A stretch of DNA of 64,000 bases from positions 1 to 64,000 of the forward strand of contig NZ_CP019312.1 of the NCBI RefSeq assembly GCF_001969365.1, read 5' to 3'. Below are positions 53,397 through 61,637 of this stretch, piece by piece; the first letter of the stretch is position 1; every line of letters starts with the position of its first letter. The stretch is from Tateyamaria omphalii (GTDB lineage Bacteria > Pseudomonadota > Alphaproteobacteria > Rhodobacterales > Rhodobacteraceae). The translations under genes were made by a program, and so were the position numbers. The notes beneath the pieces are model-generated. The model made no database searches, was not told the DNA's origin, and saw only the letters and a list, made by a program, of their open reading frames with translations.

Positions 53397-54262
53397 GCCG
53401 CGTCCTCCTCGAGCGGGGTTCCTTGCGCGCCCACATGACCTGCCGCGCGGCGGGACTGGCAGTAATCGGTGTCGGAACACATGAACATGCGCCCGCCCGC
53501 GTCATCGACGATCAACTCGTCCAGATAGCTGTCCGTCGCCCCGCACAGCCCGCAGGCGTGGTCGGCCTTGGTCGCCTCGAACGGATAGTCCTCGAAATCC
53601 AGGCTGACGACCCGCGTGTAGGGCGGCAGGGCATAGATTCGCTGCTCACGCCCCGCCCCGAACAGCTGGATCGCGGACATGGTCAGCTTTGTATTGTCGA
53701 ATTTCGGAATGGGCGACGGGTCCATGACATAGCGCCCCTCGACCTCCACCGGATAGGCATAGGAGGTGGCGATGGCCCCATGCGCGCTGATGTCTTCGTA
53801 CAGCTTCACATGCATCAGGCCGTAGTCCTCCAGCGCGTGCATCTTGCGGGTCTCCACCTCTGACGGTTCGAGAAAGCGCAAAGGCTCCGGGATCGGCACC
53901 TGGTAGACAAGGATCTGGTCCTCGGTCAGCGGCTCTTCGGGAATGCGGTGGCGGGTCTGGATGACTGATGCCGCGCGCGTCGCCTCGGTCGTCTCGACCC
54001 CCGCCGTGCGTTCGAAAAAGCGGCGGATGGACACGGCGTTGGTCGTATCATCCGCGCCCTGATCAATCACCTTGAACACGTCATCGGCGGTCATCACTGC
54101 CGCCGACACCTGCACCCCGCCCGTGCCCCAGCCATAGGGCATCGGCATCTCGCGGCTGGCAAAGGGCACCTGGTAGCCCGGAATGGCCAGCCCCTTGAGG
54201 ATCGCGCGCCGGATCATCCGTTTGGTCTGTTCGTCGAGATAGGCAAAGTTGTAGTCGGTCAT
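53393..54262 (-). CDS. phnJ: Carbon-phosphorus lyase radical SAM subunit PhnJ
   Basis: A 289-residue catalytic C-P lyase. The C-terminal cysteines in HACGLCGATDSYLDE and MFMCSDTDYCQSRR hold the [4Fe-4S] cluster and the thiyl-radical Cys. MPYGWGTGGVQVSAAVM near residues 40-57 is diagnostic. It cleaves the C-P bond of ribose 1-methylphosphonate 5-phosphate to methane plus cyclic phosphate. A 235-bp gap to phnI holds an opposite-strand small gene. Confidence 0.96.
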   Translation of the reverse strand: MTDYNFAYLDEQTKRMIRRAILKGLAIPGYQVPFASREMPMPYGWGTGGVQVSAAVMTADDVFKVIDQGADDTTNAVSIRRFFERTAGVETTEATRAASVIQTRHRIPEEPLTEDQILVYQVPIPEPLRFLEPSEVETRKMHALEDYGLMHVKLYEDISAHGAIATSYAYPVEVEGRYVMDPSPIPKFDNTKLTMSAIQLFGAGREQRIYALPPYTRVVSLDFEDYPFEATKADHACGLCGATDSYLDELIVDDAGGRMFMCSDTDYCQSRRAAGHVGAQGTPLEEDAA

Positions 54263-54297
54263 GGTCTTGCCTCATTATTCGTATACGGCTGCCGCCC

Positions 54298-54495
54298 ATG
54301 AGCGAACCGAACCAACTCTTTGCCTATTGCATGATTGGCATGATCATCGTCTTGGTTGTGTTGCGCGAAGTGGCGGCCTCGTGCCTGCCTGCATCGCACT
54401 GGCTCAACCAGATCCTGCACCGCGACAACGGCAGCTCCGGTGGCGGTGGCGACGGGGGCTTCTGGGACTGCGACGGCGGGGATGGTGGCGACTAG
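54298..54495 (+). CDS. Small membrane protein with Gly/Asp-rich tail, antisense within the phn operon
   Basis: A 65-residue protein: one transmembrane helix (FAYCMIGMIIVLVVL), then CLPASHWLNQILHR and a tail GGGGDGGFWDCDGGDGGD. Such GGDGGxWDC tails recur in small Rhodobacteraceae proteins. It exactly fills the gap between phnJ and phnI but on the plus strand, and the stop lies 2 bp from the phnI stop. The ORF is more convincing than a shadow because no gene lies opposite. Confidence 0.65.
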   Translation: MSEPNQLFAYCMIGMIIVLVVLREVAASCLPASHWLNQILHRDNGSSGGGGDGGFWDCDGGDGGD

Positions 54496-54497
54496 GG

Positions 54498-55589
54498 TCA
54501 TTCCGCCGCCTCCTGATGCACATCCGCACCCATCGCCTCGCGCCGCAGTTTGCGGATCAGTTCCAATTCGGCCTGGAAGTCGACGTAGTGCGGCAGCTTG
54601 ATATGCTCCAGAAAGCCGGTCGCCTGAATGTTGTCGGCGTGATACAGCACGAATTCCTCGTCCTGCGCCGGCGCGCCGACATTGTCCTCACCCAGCTCTT
54701 TCCACCGCAATGCCCGATCGACCAGCGCCATGGAAATCGCCTTACGCTCGCACATGCCGAACACGAGGCCATAGCCGCGGGTAAACTGCGGCGGCTCGGT
54801 CTTGGACCCCTGAAACTGGTTCACGGTCTCGCATTCGGTCAACTCGACCTCGCCCAGCTCGATGGCAAAGCCCAACTCGGGAATGTCCATCTCGACCGCG
54901 CATGTGCCGATGCGCAACTCGGCCACAAAGGCGTGGTTGCGGGCGTAACCGCGCTGGGTGGAATAGGCCATCCCAAGGACAAACCCCTCATCCCCGCGCG
55001 TCAGCGATTGCAGGCGCAAGGGGCGTTCGGCAGGCAATTCCAGCGGTTCGCGGGTCAGGTCCGGCGGGGTCTCCGCGCCCTCGGGTTCGGGTTGGATCAG
55101 ATCCTCGCGATCGAGAAAGGACATGATATGCGGCTTCGGTGCAGGGGCGTCTGTCCGTTCCGGGGCCTCCGGCGCGCCTCCGTCAGCAGCCAGTTTGAAA
55201 TCCAGCAGGCGGTGCGTGTAGTCAAAGGTCGGCCCCAGCACCTGACCGCCCGGCGCATCCTTGAACGTCGCCGATACGCGCCGGTCACAGTCCATGGCAC
55301 CGGTGTCCACCGGCGCAGAGCCGCCAAACCGGGGCAGCGTCGTGCGATAGGCACGGATCAGGAAAATCGCCTCGATCAGATCACCGCGCGCCTGCTTGAT
55401 GGCAAGCGCGGCCAGGTCGGGATCGTAAAGCGACCCTTCGGCCATTACCCGGTTCACGGCCAGCTTCAGCTGCCCCTTGATCTGGTCCACGGACAGTTCG
55501 GCCACATCCGCCGGGCCGCGCCGTTCCTCGGCCAGCCAGGCATGGGCCGCATCAATCGCCTTTTCGCCACCTTTGACCGCGACATACAT
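54498..55589 (-). CDS. phnI: C-P lyase core complex subunit PhnI
   Basis: A 363-residue protein starting MYVAVKGGEKAIDAAHAWLAEERRG, the diagnostic PhnI N-terminus. Further conserved parts are HIMSFLDREDL, GMAYSTQRGYARNHAF, and LYHADNIQATGFLEHIKLPHYVDFQ. PhnI displaces the purine base of ATP (nucleosidase) and transfers ribose triphosphate to the phosphonate with PhnGHL. Its ATG overlaps the phnH stop. Confidence 0.96.
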   Translation of the reverse strand: MYVAVKGGEKAIDAAHAWLAEERRGPADVAELSVDQIKGQLKLAVNRVMAEGSLYDPDLAALAIKQARGDLIEAIFLIRAYRTTLPRFGGSAPVDTGAMDCDRRVSATFKDAPGGQVLGPTFDYTHRLLDFKLAADGGAPEAPERTDAPAPKPHIMSFLDREDLIQPEPEGAETPPDLTREPLELPAERPLRLQSLTRGDEGFVLGMAYSTQRGYARNHAFVAELRIGTCAVEMDIPELGFAIELGEVELTECETVNQFQGSKTEPPQFTRGYGLVFGMCERKAISMALVDRALRWKELGEDNVGAPAQDEEFVLYHADNIQATGFLEHIKLPHYVDFQAELELIRKLRREAMGADVHQEAAE

Positions 55590-56149
55590 CAGATCACCTT
55601 TGTGCTGCGGGGCAGGGCGGCCATCTGCGCCCCGCATGTGAACATGAAATCCAGCCCCAGCGGGAACAGCGCCGCATTGCGTTGGAATGCGACGACATCC
55701 GGCAGGTTGAGGGCCGCACGGTCCTTGATGCCCGGCCCGGTCAGCGTCGCCCCTTCCGCGCGCAACTCGGTCATCGCGACGATCACCGTGGCAGAACGGT
55801 CGGGGTACTCGGGCGTGCCGATCTGCAAGCACGACAGGTCGATGTCGCTCCACGCGCCCACCACAAACTGCGCCTCTTCTGCCGCAACCAGCGGTGCGCC
55901 TGTCTGAAAGGTGATCCAGTCCCGCACCGCCTGCGCGTCGCAGTGTCCCGCCAGATGCACGCCCGTGTCCGGGTCGCACAGGGTCAGCAGGGCGGTGCCC
56001 GCAGCGATGGACAGCGGCGCGGGCGGCACCGCCCCCGCCACGTCGCAGATCATGCCGGGCCGCGCCATGGCCTGCATGATGCCGCGAAAGGCGACGGCGC
56101 TTTGCTGGGGCGGGTCCGTAAATCCACCGGACAGGCTCGCGTGATCCAT
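55589..56149 (-). CDS. phnH: C-P lyase core complex subunit PhnH
   Basis: A 186-residue protein: GGFTDPPQQSAVAFRGIMQAMARPG at the N-terminus and FVVGAWSDIDLSCLQIGTPEYPDRSATV centrally are conserved in PhnH, a structural subunit of the PhnGHIJ complex. Start ATG 56149 overlaps the phnG stop (ATGA-type). Confidence 0.95.
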   Translation of the reverse strand: MDHASLSGGFTDPPQQSAVAFRGIMQAMARPGMICDVAGAVPPAPLSIAAGTALLTLCDPDTGVHLAGHCDAQAVRDWITFQTGAPLVAAEEAQFVVGAWSDIDLSCLQIGTPEYPDRSATVIVAMTELRAEGATLTGPGIKDRAALNLPDVVAFQRNAALFPLGLDFMFTCGAQMAALPRSTKVI

Positions 56150-56604
56150 CAATCCTCCCCCCGTACCATGGTAAAGAAATCGACCTTGGTCGCCGCCGCC
56201 TTGGCCGCGCGGGTTGCGCGCCGCGCCTCTGCGGCGTCCCGCAAGGGCGCAACAATCGCTGCCTCGACAGACGGGGCCTCGGCGGTCTGCATCAGCGCAT
56301 CCGTCAGCGCCGCCTGCACAGCATGATCCTTCGCGCGCCCCTGCACGTACCCATGCCCCACCTCGCCCGAGGCCAGCCGCACCGAACAGCGCGTCACGGT
56401 CATTTCGCCAAGGTTGAAGGGTGCGCCCACGGCCCCGGCGCGGCCACGCACCATCACGGCGCCGATCTCGGGCGCGCGCAGCACCTCATGGGCGGGCTCG
56501 TAACCGGCCTTCGCCCACAGGGCTGCGACAGTGGCCGCGTCCGCCTTGGCCAGCACGGACAGCCATGCCTTGCGGGCCGCATTCGGGTCGCCTGATCCGT
56601 CCAT
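56149..56604 (-). CDS. phnG: C-P lyase core complex subunit PhnG
   Basis: A 151-residue protein: ARKAWLSVLAKADAATVAALW, GAVMVRGRAGAVGAPFNLGEMTVTRC and GHGYVQGRAKDHAVQAALTDALMQ identify PhnG. It is the first gene of the phnGHIJ-NIPSNAP-KLN operon. A Pho-box-like sequence lies 85 bp upstream and an inverted repeat 16 bp upstream. Confidence 0.95.
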   Translation of the reverse strand: MDGSGDPNAARKAWLSVLAKADAATVAALWAKAGYEPAHEVLRAPEIGAVMVRGRAGAVGAPFNLGEMTVTRCSVRLASGEVGHGYVQGRAKDHAVQAALTDALMQTAEAPSVEAAIVAPLRDAAEARRATRAAKAAATKVDFFTMVRGED

Positions 56605-56619
56605 CTATACACCTTGCGA

Positions 56620-56643
56620 AGTTGTCGAGACTACTATACAACT
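56620..56643. promoter_or_regulatory. Inverted repeat between phnG and phnF, candidate PhnF operator
   Basis: AGTTGT (56620-56625) and ACAACT (56638-56643) with a 12-nt spacer, next to a second CTATACA copy at 56604-56610. Position in the divergent promoter fits a GntR/HutC-type site; specificity is inferred. Confidence 0.45.
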
Positions 56644-56688
56644 AGACAAATCATAGGCGAGTCGGCCTGTATGGTCCATCCGCTTGTT

Positions 56689-56706
56689 GTGAAAGTTTCG
56701 TGACAC
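56689..56706 (-). promoter_or_regulatory. Pho-box-like site upstream of phnG
   Basis: On the minus strand GTGTCAC-GAAA-CTTTCAC, two 7-mers spaced by 4 bp, close to the PhoB consensus CTGTCAN-N4-CTGTCAN. It lies 85 bp from the phnG start and overlaps the possible upstream GTG of phnF, which favours the ATG at 56721 for phnF. Confidence 0.68.
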
Positions 56707-56720
56707 GAAAGGGTCCGCCG

Positions 56721-57434
56721 ATGGCGCGCACACCGATCTGGCGGTCCATCGCCGCCACCCTGTCGGCCGAGATTGCAGACGGTGAATACCGCCCCGGCGA
56801 CAAGCTCCCGACGGAGGCCGAGATGGCGGCGCGCTTTGGCGTGAACCGGCACACGGTGCGGCACGCGCTGTCTGCGCTGGTCGAGGCGGGCACGATCCAC
56901 ACGCGGCGCGGGGCAGGCGCCTTCGTGACGCAGACGCCCACCGACTATCCCATCGGCAAGCGGGTGCGTTTTCACCAGAACCTGCGCGCTGCCGGACGGA
57001 CCCCAGCCAAGGAAGTGCTGTCGGTTGCCACCCGGCTTGCCAACGCGACCGAGCGCGAGGCCTTGGGGCTGGGCGACCAGGATTACGTGCACGCCTACGA
57101 GGGCCTCAGCCTCGCCGACGAACAGCCCATCGCGCTTTTCCGATCCGTCTTTCCCGCCGCACCCTTCCCGCAGCTTCCCGACGCGCTTGCGGCGTCGGGA
57201 TCCGTCACCGCGGCTTTGCGGGCCGCGGGCGTCACGGACTACACCCGCGCCTGGACGCGCCTGACGGCCAAGTCGGCGACCGCCACCCAGGCCCTGCATC
57301 TGCGCATCGCCGAAGGCGCGCCCATCCTGCGCAGCGTGGGCCTGAATATCGACACGGGCGGGCGGCCCGTCGAACTGGGGCGCACATGGTTCGCGGGCGA
57401 CCGGGTCACGCTGACATTGGCCGATGACGGGTAA
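56721..57434 (+). CDS. phnF: PhnF, GntR/HutC-family regulator of phosphonate genes
   Basis: A 237-residue regulator. N-terminal winged helix: YRPGDKLPTEAEMAARFGVNRHTVRHALSALVEAGTIHTRRGAGAFV. C-terminal UTRA ligand-binding domain from about residue 85 (VHAYEGLSLADEQPIALFRSVFP and GRPVELGRTWFAGDRVTLT). Divergent from phnG. It probably represses the phn operon until a phosphonate or derivative binds. Confidence 0.93.
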   Translation: MARTPIWRSIAATLSAEIADGEYRPGDKLPTEAEMAARFGVNRHTVRHALSALVEAGTIHTRRGAGAFVTQTPTDYPIGKRVRFHQNLRAAGRTPAKEVLSVATRLANATEREALGLGDQDYVHAYEGLSLADEQPIALFRSVFPAAPFPQLPDALAASGSVTAALRAAGVTDYTRAWTRLTAKSATATQALHLRIAEGAPILRSVGLNIDTGGRPVELGRTWFAGDRVTLTLADDG

Positions 57435-57444
57435 AGACCGCGAG

Positions 57445-57462
57445 ATGTCACTTGGCTGACAT
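57445..57462 (+). promoter_or_regulatory. Pho-box-like site upstream of second phnM
   Basis: ATGTCAC-TTGG-CTGACAT on the plus strand, two 7-mers with a 4-bp spacer, 61 bp before the ATG at 57523. Matches the PhoB pattern well. Confidence 0.62.
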
Positions 57463-57522
57463 ATCCACAGGCTATCTCAGGCGAACATCACGATTTTCCG
57501 CCTTTTTTGATTGAGCCGACTT

Positions 57523-58704
57523 ATGCCCAGACCCCTTCCCGCCTTCTCTCTGACCGGCGCGCGCATCCTGCACGACGGGGCGCTGATCGACGCGCCGCTC
57601 AGCGTGGCAGAGGGGCGGCTGGTTGACACGGCGCCACGCCAGATTGACCTGTCGGGCTACATGATCCTGCCCGGCATCATTGACCTGCACGGGGACGCGT
57701 TCGAACACCACATGGCGCCGCGCCCGTCCGCACCATTCCCCTTTCTGACCGGGCTGACGGGCACCGACCGGGATGCCGCCGCAAACGGCGTGACCACCGC
57801 CTGGATGGCCCAAAGCTGGAGCTGGGAAGGCGGCCATCGCGGCCCCGACTATGCCGAGGATTTCCTGAAGGCCCACGCCGCCTACCGCCGCCGGATGCAG
57901 ACGGACCTGCGGATCCAGATCCGGTGCGAGACGCATACCGTAGATCAACAGGACCGCCTGATCGCGGCCATCCGTGACCACGGCGTCGACTATGTGATCT
58001 TCAACAACCACCTGGATGAAGCGGTTGCGCTGGCCGAAACCAAACCCGAAGAGATCGTGTACTGGGCGCGCAAATCCGGGCGCACGGCAGACGAACACAT
58101 GGCGCGCGTCAATGCCGCGCGCGAACGGGACAAGGATGTACCGCGCTATCTGTGCAACCTTGCGGCGGCCTTTGACCGGATGGGCGTCACCTATGGCAGC
58201 CACGATGACCAAGATGCCGCCACCCGCGAACGCTACTCGATGATCGGGGCCAAGATCTGCGAGTTTCCGACCTCGATGAAAGCGGCGGTCGTGGCGCGGA
58301 CCTGGGGTGACCCGATCCTGATGGGGGCGCCCAATGTGGTGCGGGGCGGCAGCCAGTCTGGTAACATCTCCGCCGCAGTCCTGATTGCCGAGGGCGCGTG
58401 CGATGCGCTCGTGTCGGACTACTACTATCCCGCTCTGTCCCAGGCGGCGTTCAAACTGTCGGACAACGGGCTCATGCCGCTGGCCAAGGCGTGGGAGATG
58501 ATCTCGACCCGACCTGCCGCCATCATGGGGTTGGATGACCGGGGCACGCTCGACAGTGGCAAGCGTGCCGACCTGACCATCATCAACGCGGACACGCGCC
58601 AGATCGAAGCGACAATGACGGGCGGGCGCTGGACGCATTTGTGTGGTGAGGTTGCCAGCCGGATCACCGAGACGCCGACGCTTTTGTCAGTGGCCGCCGA
58701 ATAG
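57523..58704 (+). CDS. phnM: PhnM-family phosphonate triphosphate diphosphatase (second copy)
   Basis: A 393-residue amidohydrolase with GIIDLHGDAFEHHMAPRP, IFNNHLDEA, YGSHDDQDAATRERY and LMGAPNVVRGGSQSGN, the same metal-site blocks as the PhnM at 49173 but clearly a diverged paralogue (for example DAFEHH versus DNLERH). It may act on another phosphonate-derived intermediate or be a redundant enzyme. Start ATG 57523; TTG 57511 is an alternative. Single plus-strand gene with its own Pho box. Confidence 0.9.
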   Translation: MPRPLPAFSLTGARILHDGALIDAPLSVAEGRLVDTAPRQIDLSGYMILPGIIDLHGDAFEHHMAPRPSAPFPFLTGLTGTDRDAAANGVTTAWMAQSWSWEGGHRGPDYAEDFLKAHAAYRRRMQTDLRIQIRCETHTVDQQDRLIAAIRDHGVDYVIFNNHLDEAVALAETKPEEIVYWARKSGRTADEHMARVNAARERDKDVPRYLCNLAAAFDRMGVTYGSHDDQDAATRERYSMIGAKICEFPTSMKAAVVARTWGDPILMGAPNVVRGGSQSGNISAAVLIAEGACDALVSDYYYPALSQAAFKLSDNGLMPLAKAWEMISTRPAAIMGLDDRGTLDSGKRADLTIINADTRQIEATMTGGRWTHLCGEVASRITETPTLLSVAAE

Positions 58705-58760
58705 GGCGGATCAGGATCCGCCTTACGACTGCGCCCGGTAAGGCGGATCCTGATCCGCCC
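58704..58760. terminator. Perfect 23-bp hairpin between convergent genes
   Basis: Arms 58704-58726 and 58738-58760 are perfectly complementary, with an 11-nt loop. Each arm contains the internal near-palindrome GGCGGATCAGGATCCGCC. There is no clear T-run. It may serve as a bidirectional terminator or be a REP-like element. Confidence 0.65.
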
Positions 58761-58763
58761 GGC

Positions 58764-59375
58764 TTACGCGTATGTGTCCAGAAACGCCTCGGCGCTCAGG
58801 CTGCGAAAGTCATCCAGCCGCGCGCGCAAGGTCGCGTGGTCCCAGTCCCACCACGCCAGCGCCATCATCCGGTCGGCCACGCCGGGCGCATAGCGGTCGC
58901 GGATCTTGGTGGCCGTCACACCGCCCACGATGGTGTAGGGCGCGACATCCTTGGTCACGATGGCGCCTGACGCGACAACCGCGCCGTGGCCTATGGTGAT
59001 GTCGGGCTTGATCTGGGCATTGTGGCCGATCCACGTGTCATGCCCCACAAAGGAGCGGCGGGACGCGCGGTGCTGAAACCAGCTGGCGTCGTCCTTGGCA
59101 TCGTCCCAATAACTTGCGGACCGGTACATGAAATGGTGCAGCGACGCGCGCTCCAGCGGATGGTCCGTGGCGCCGATGCGGACGAAACTGGCGATGTTGG
59201 CAAACTTGCCGACCGTCACGTTGGCCAGATCGCAAAACCGGTCGCAATAGCTGTAATCGCCCATCTCGACTTGCGCCAGCCGCGTCCCCTTGCCGATCTC
59301 GGTATAGGGTCCAAGCGTTGTGTTCACCGCATCCACATCGTCATGCAGAAACGGCGCTTCGGTCAGTCTGGGCAT
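58764..59375 (-). CDS. Hexapeptide-repeat acyltransferase of the phosphonate locus
   Basis: A 203-residue left-handed beta-helix transferase: LGPYTEIGKGTRLAQVEMGDYSYCDRFCDLANVTVGKFANIA and WIGHNAQIKPDITIGHGAVVASGAIVTKDVAPYTIVGGVTATKIRDR. Family members in phn clusters are thought to acetylate aminoalkylphosphonates. It follows phnE without a gap, so it is the last gene of the phnC-D-E-E operon. Confidence 0.88.
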   Translation of the reverse strand: MPRLTEAPFLHDDVDAVNTTLGPYTEIGKGTRLAQVEMGDYSYCDRFCDLANVTVGKFANIASFVRIGATDHPLERASLHHFMYRSASYWDDAKDDASWFQHRASRRSFVGHDTWIGHNAQIKPDITIGHGAVVASGAIVTKDVAPYTIVGGVTATKIRDRYAPGVADRMMALAWWDWDHATLRARLDDFRSLSAEAFLDTYA

Positions 59376-60695
59376 TCAGTGGCCGCCTTCGTCGCCCTTG
59401 ATCAGCTTGCGCCGCAGCATACCCGACAACCAGTCCATGAACACCACCATCACGATGATCAGCATGATGTAATAGCTGACCTCTTCCCAGTCCTTCTGGG
59501 TGATGATCGCCTGCGTCAGCAAGAGGCCAATGCCGCCGCCCGTGATGGCCCCGATCACCGTGGCCGAACGGGTGTTGGATTCCAGGAAATACAGGATCTG
59601 ACTGATCAGTACCGGCGTGATCTGCGGGATCACCCCGAAGCGGTAACGCTGGATCGGCTTGGCGCCGGTCGACTGCACGCCCTCGATCTGCTTCTTGTCC
59701 ACATTCTCCAGCGCTTCGGAAAACAGCTTGCCGAAGGTGCCCGTGTCCGTGATCAGGATCGCCAGCGCGCCGGTCAGCGGCCCGAGGCCAAAGGCGCGGC
59801 TCAGGATGATCGTCCAGATCAGCGCATCGACCCCGCGGATAAAGTCAAAGAGCCGCCGCGTCGCCATGCGCACCGCCACCAGCGGCGCAAAGTTGCGCGC
59901 CGCCAAAAAGGCCAGCGGCAAGGCCAGGATCGCACCCCCCATCGTGCCGAGGAAGGCCATCAGGATCGTCTCGAAAATCGCCCAGGCCACATCGCCGTGG
60001 CGCCACATGTTGTTGTTCCAGAAGTCGCTCGCAATCGCATTTGCCTCACCGCTGAACGCGCGGCCAACAACCTCGCCAAAGCCCATCCCGTGATAGGGGC
60101 TGTCGAGGGTGAAAAAGAACAGCTCCCAGCCGACGAAATAGCGGAACACTTCGGTGCGGTTGCGGGTGACCGACAGGCGCCCGGCCTCGGTCGTGACGGC
60201 CACGCGGTTCTTCGATGCGTTGATCCAATCGGGGATCTCGTCCGTGGGGTAATTCTGGATCACGCCCTGCGACCGCGACACTTCAAAGGTCATCAGGCCA
60301 TAGCCCGGCACATCATAGGTCACGCCATTGTTGTCGGGCAGGTAGGTGATGATGTGGCCGTCGCCCAGATCAATGATTGTCTCTTCGCCCAAGGTGACCC
60401 AATCGGGGGCCTCCCCATCGGGATAGGCGCCCTTGTTCTCGCCCTCGATGGCGACACGCACATCGCCCGACCGGTTGTCGCGGGTGACGTGGACCTTGTG
60501 GCTGTAGGTGTCGGCCACCAGCGCGCGGGCATTGGCCCCGCTCGCCTTTTGCAGCAACTCCGGCACGCCGAAGGCAAAGAACACGTATGTCAGATATGCC
60601 AGCACCAGCGCGGGCAGGGCGAATGCAGCCATCCGCTTGCGCGCCATCACGCGGTCGGCGGACCCTTTCAGGTCGGCGGTGTCCAGCATGGTCAT
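59376..60695 (-). CDS. phnE: Phosphonate ABC transporter permease PhnE (second)
   Basis: A 439-residue permease, longer than usual (~280): an N-terminal transmembrane helix (FALPALVLAYLTYVFFAFGV) and a ~180-residue periplasmic-like insertion precede the binding-protein-dependent transport domain with the EAA loop EALENVDKKQIEGVQSTGAKPIQRY. Overlaps the first phnE by 3 bp (TGATG). It forms the membrane channel with its partner permease. Confidence 0.92.
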   Translation of the reverse strand: MTMLDTADLKGSADRVMARKRMAAFALPALVLAYLTYVFFAFGVPELLQKASGANARALVADTYSHKVHVTRDNRSGDVRVAIEGENKGAYPDGEAPDWVTLGEETIIDLGDGHIITYLPDNNGVTYDVPGYGLMTFEVSRSQGVIQNYPTDEIPDWINASKNRVAVTTEAGRLSVTRNRTEVFRYFVGWELFFFTLDSPYHGMGFGEVVGRAFSGEANAIASDFWNNNMWRHGDVAWAIFETILMAFLGTMGGAILALPLAFLAARNFAPLVAVRMATRRLFDFIRGVDALIWTIILSRAFGLGPLTGALAILITDTGTFGKLFSEALENVDKKQIEGVQSTGAKPIQRYRFGVIPQITPVLISQILYFLESNTRSATVIGAITGGGIGLLLTQAIITQKDWEEVSYYIMLIIVMVVFMDWLSGMLRRKLIKGDEGGH

Positions 60696-61579
60696 CAGCG
60701 GCGCTCCGATTTGGACCCGTGGGTCAGGCGGTCACGGTAGTGGCTCGACGTCTGGTCGATCACCACGATGGTCAGGAACAAGAGAACAAAGATGGCCGCC
60801 GCCTCGTCATAGCGGCCCTGGCCCCAGGAGATGGCGTTCTTCAGCTCGTAACCCAGGCCACCGGCCCCGACGAAGCCCAGGATGGCCGACGCGCGCACGT
60901 TGATCTCGAACCGCAAGAGCGCATAGCTCAGCCAGTTCGGCGCCACCTGCGGCACCACGCCCAAGGCCATCTTCTGGCCCCATGTAGCCCCGACGGAGGC
61001 GAGGCCGTCGAGGGGTTTCAGATCGGCGTTCTCGTTCACTTCTGAAAACAGCTTGCCCAACGCACCGGCAGTGTGGATCGCAATGGCAATCATCGCAGGC
61101 ACCGGGCCACCGCCCAGGATAAAGATCAAAACCAGCGCTACCACGATCTCGGGGATGGCGCGGCTGATGTCCATGATGCGGCGAAAGACGGGGATCAGGA
61201 CAGGAAACCGGGCCATGCCTCGGGTCGCCAGCAGGGACAGGAAAATGGCGGCCAACGCACCCAGCAGCGTGGCGGCGGCGGCGATGTTCACCGTCTCGAC
61301 CAGCGCAGGAAAGAAGGTCACGAAATGGCCGGGAAATTCGGCCAGCTTGCCGCTGGCTTCGATCACCAGCTCGGATGGGTAGTCAAAGAAATTGTCGATG
61401 CCGCCCCAGAACGACCCGGCATTGCGCCCGCCCGCCACGGAAAACCCGGCGACCATCAGCGCAATGAAAATCAACAGCAGAACAAGGGAATACAGACGCT
61501 TCTGGCGCGTCAGCGCCATATACTGGTCGTGAATGCCGCCCAGATCGCGCGCGCTTGCGGTCGTCTCTGTCATACCCAT
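60695..61579 (-). CDS. phnE: Phosphonate ABC transporter permease PhnE (first)
   Basis: A 294-residue permease of normal length with about six transmembrane segments and the EAA loop EVNENADLKPLDGLASVGATWGQKM. Downstream of phnD by 58 bp that contain a GC-rich stem-loop. Confidence 0.94.
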   Translation of the reverse strand: MGMTETTASARDLGGIHDQYMALTRQKRLYSLVLLLIFIALMVAGFSVAGGRNAGSFWGGIDNFFDYPSELVIEASGKLAEFPGHFVTFFPALVETVNIAAAATLLGALAAIFLSLLATRGMARFPVLIPVFRRIMDISRAIPEIVVALVLIFILGGGPVPAMIAIAIHTAGALGKLFSEVNENADLKPLDGLASVGATWGQKMALGVVPQVAPNWLSYALLRFEINVRASAILGFVGAGGLGYELKNAISWGQGRYDEAAAIFVLLFLTIVVIDQTSSHYRDRLTHGSKSERR

Positions 61580-61594
61580 ATCCCCAATAAATTA

Positions 61595-61621
61595 CCGGGC
61601 CCCCAGAAGCTGAGGACCCGG
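61595..61621 (-). terminator. Stem-loop between phnD and phnE
   Basis: CCGGGTCC...GGGCCCGG-type stem with an internal loop, read on the minus strand, without a long T-run. Such structures after binding-protein genes usually give higher phnD than phnE mRNA; this is inference. Confidence 0.5.
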
Positions 61622-61637
61622 CAGAAGCGTTCTTAAA

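Noticed and set aside
54261..55907. Long plus-strand ORF opposite phnI and phnH
   Set aside because: Antisense shadow of well-identified phn genes; composition is Arg/His/Gly-rich and lacks motifs.
58986..60740. Long plus-strand ORF opposite the acyltransferase and phnE
   Set aside because: Antisense shadow of genes with clear families.
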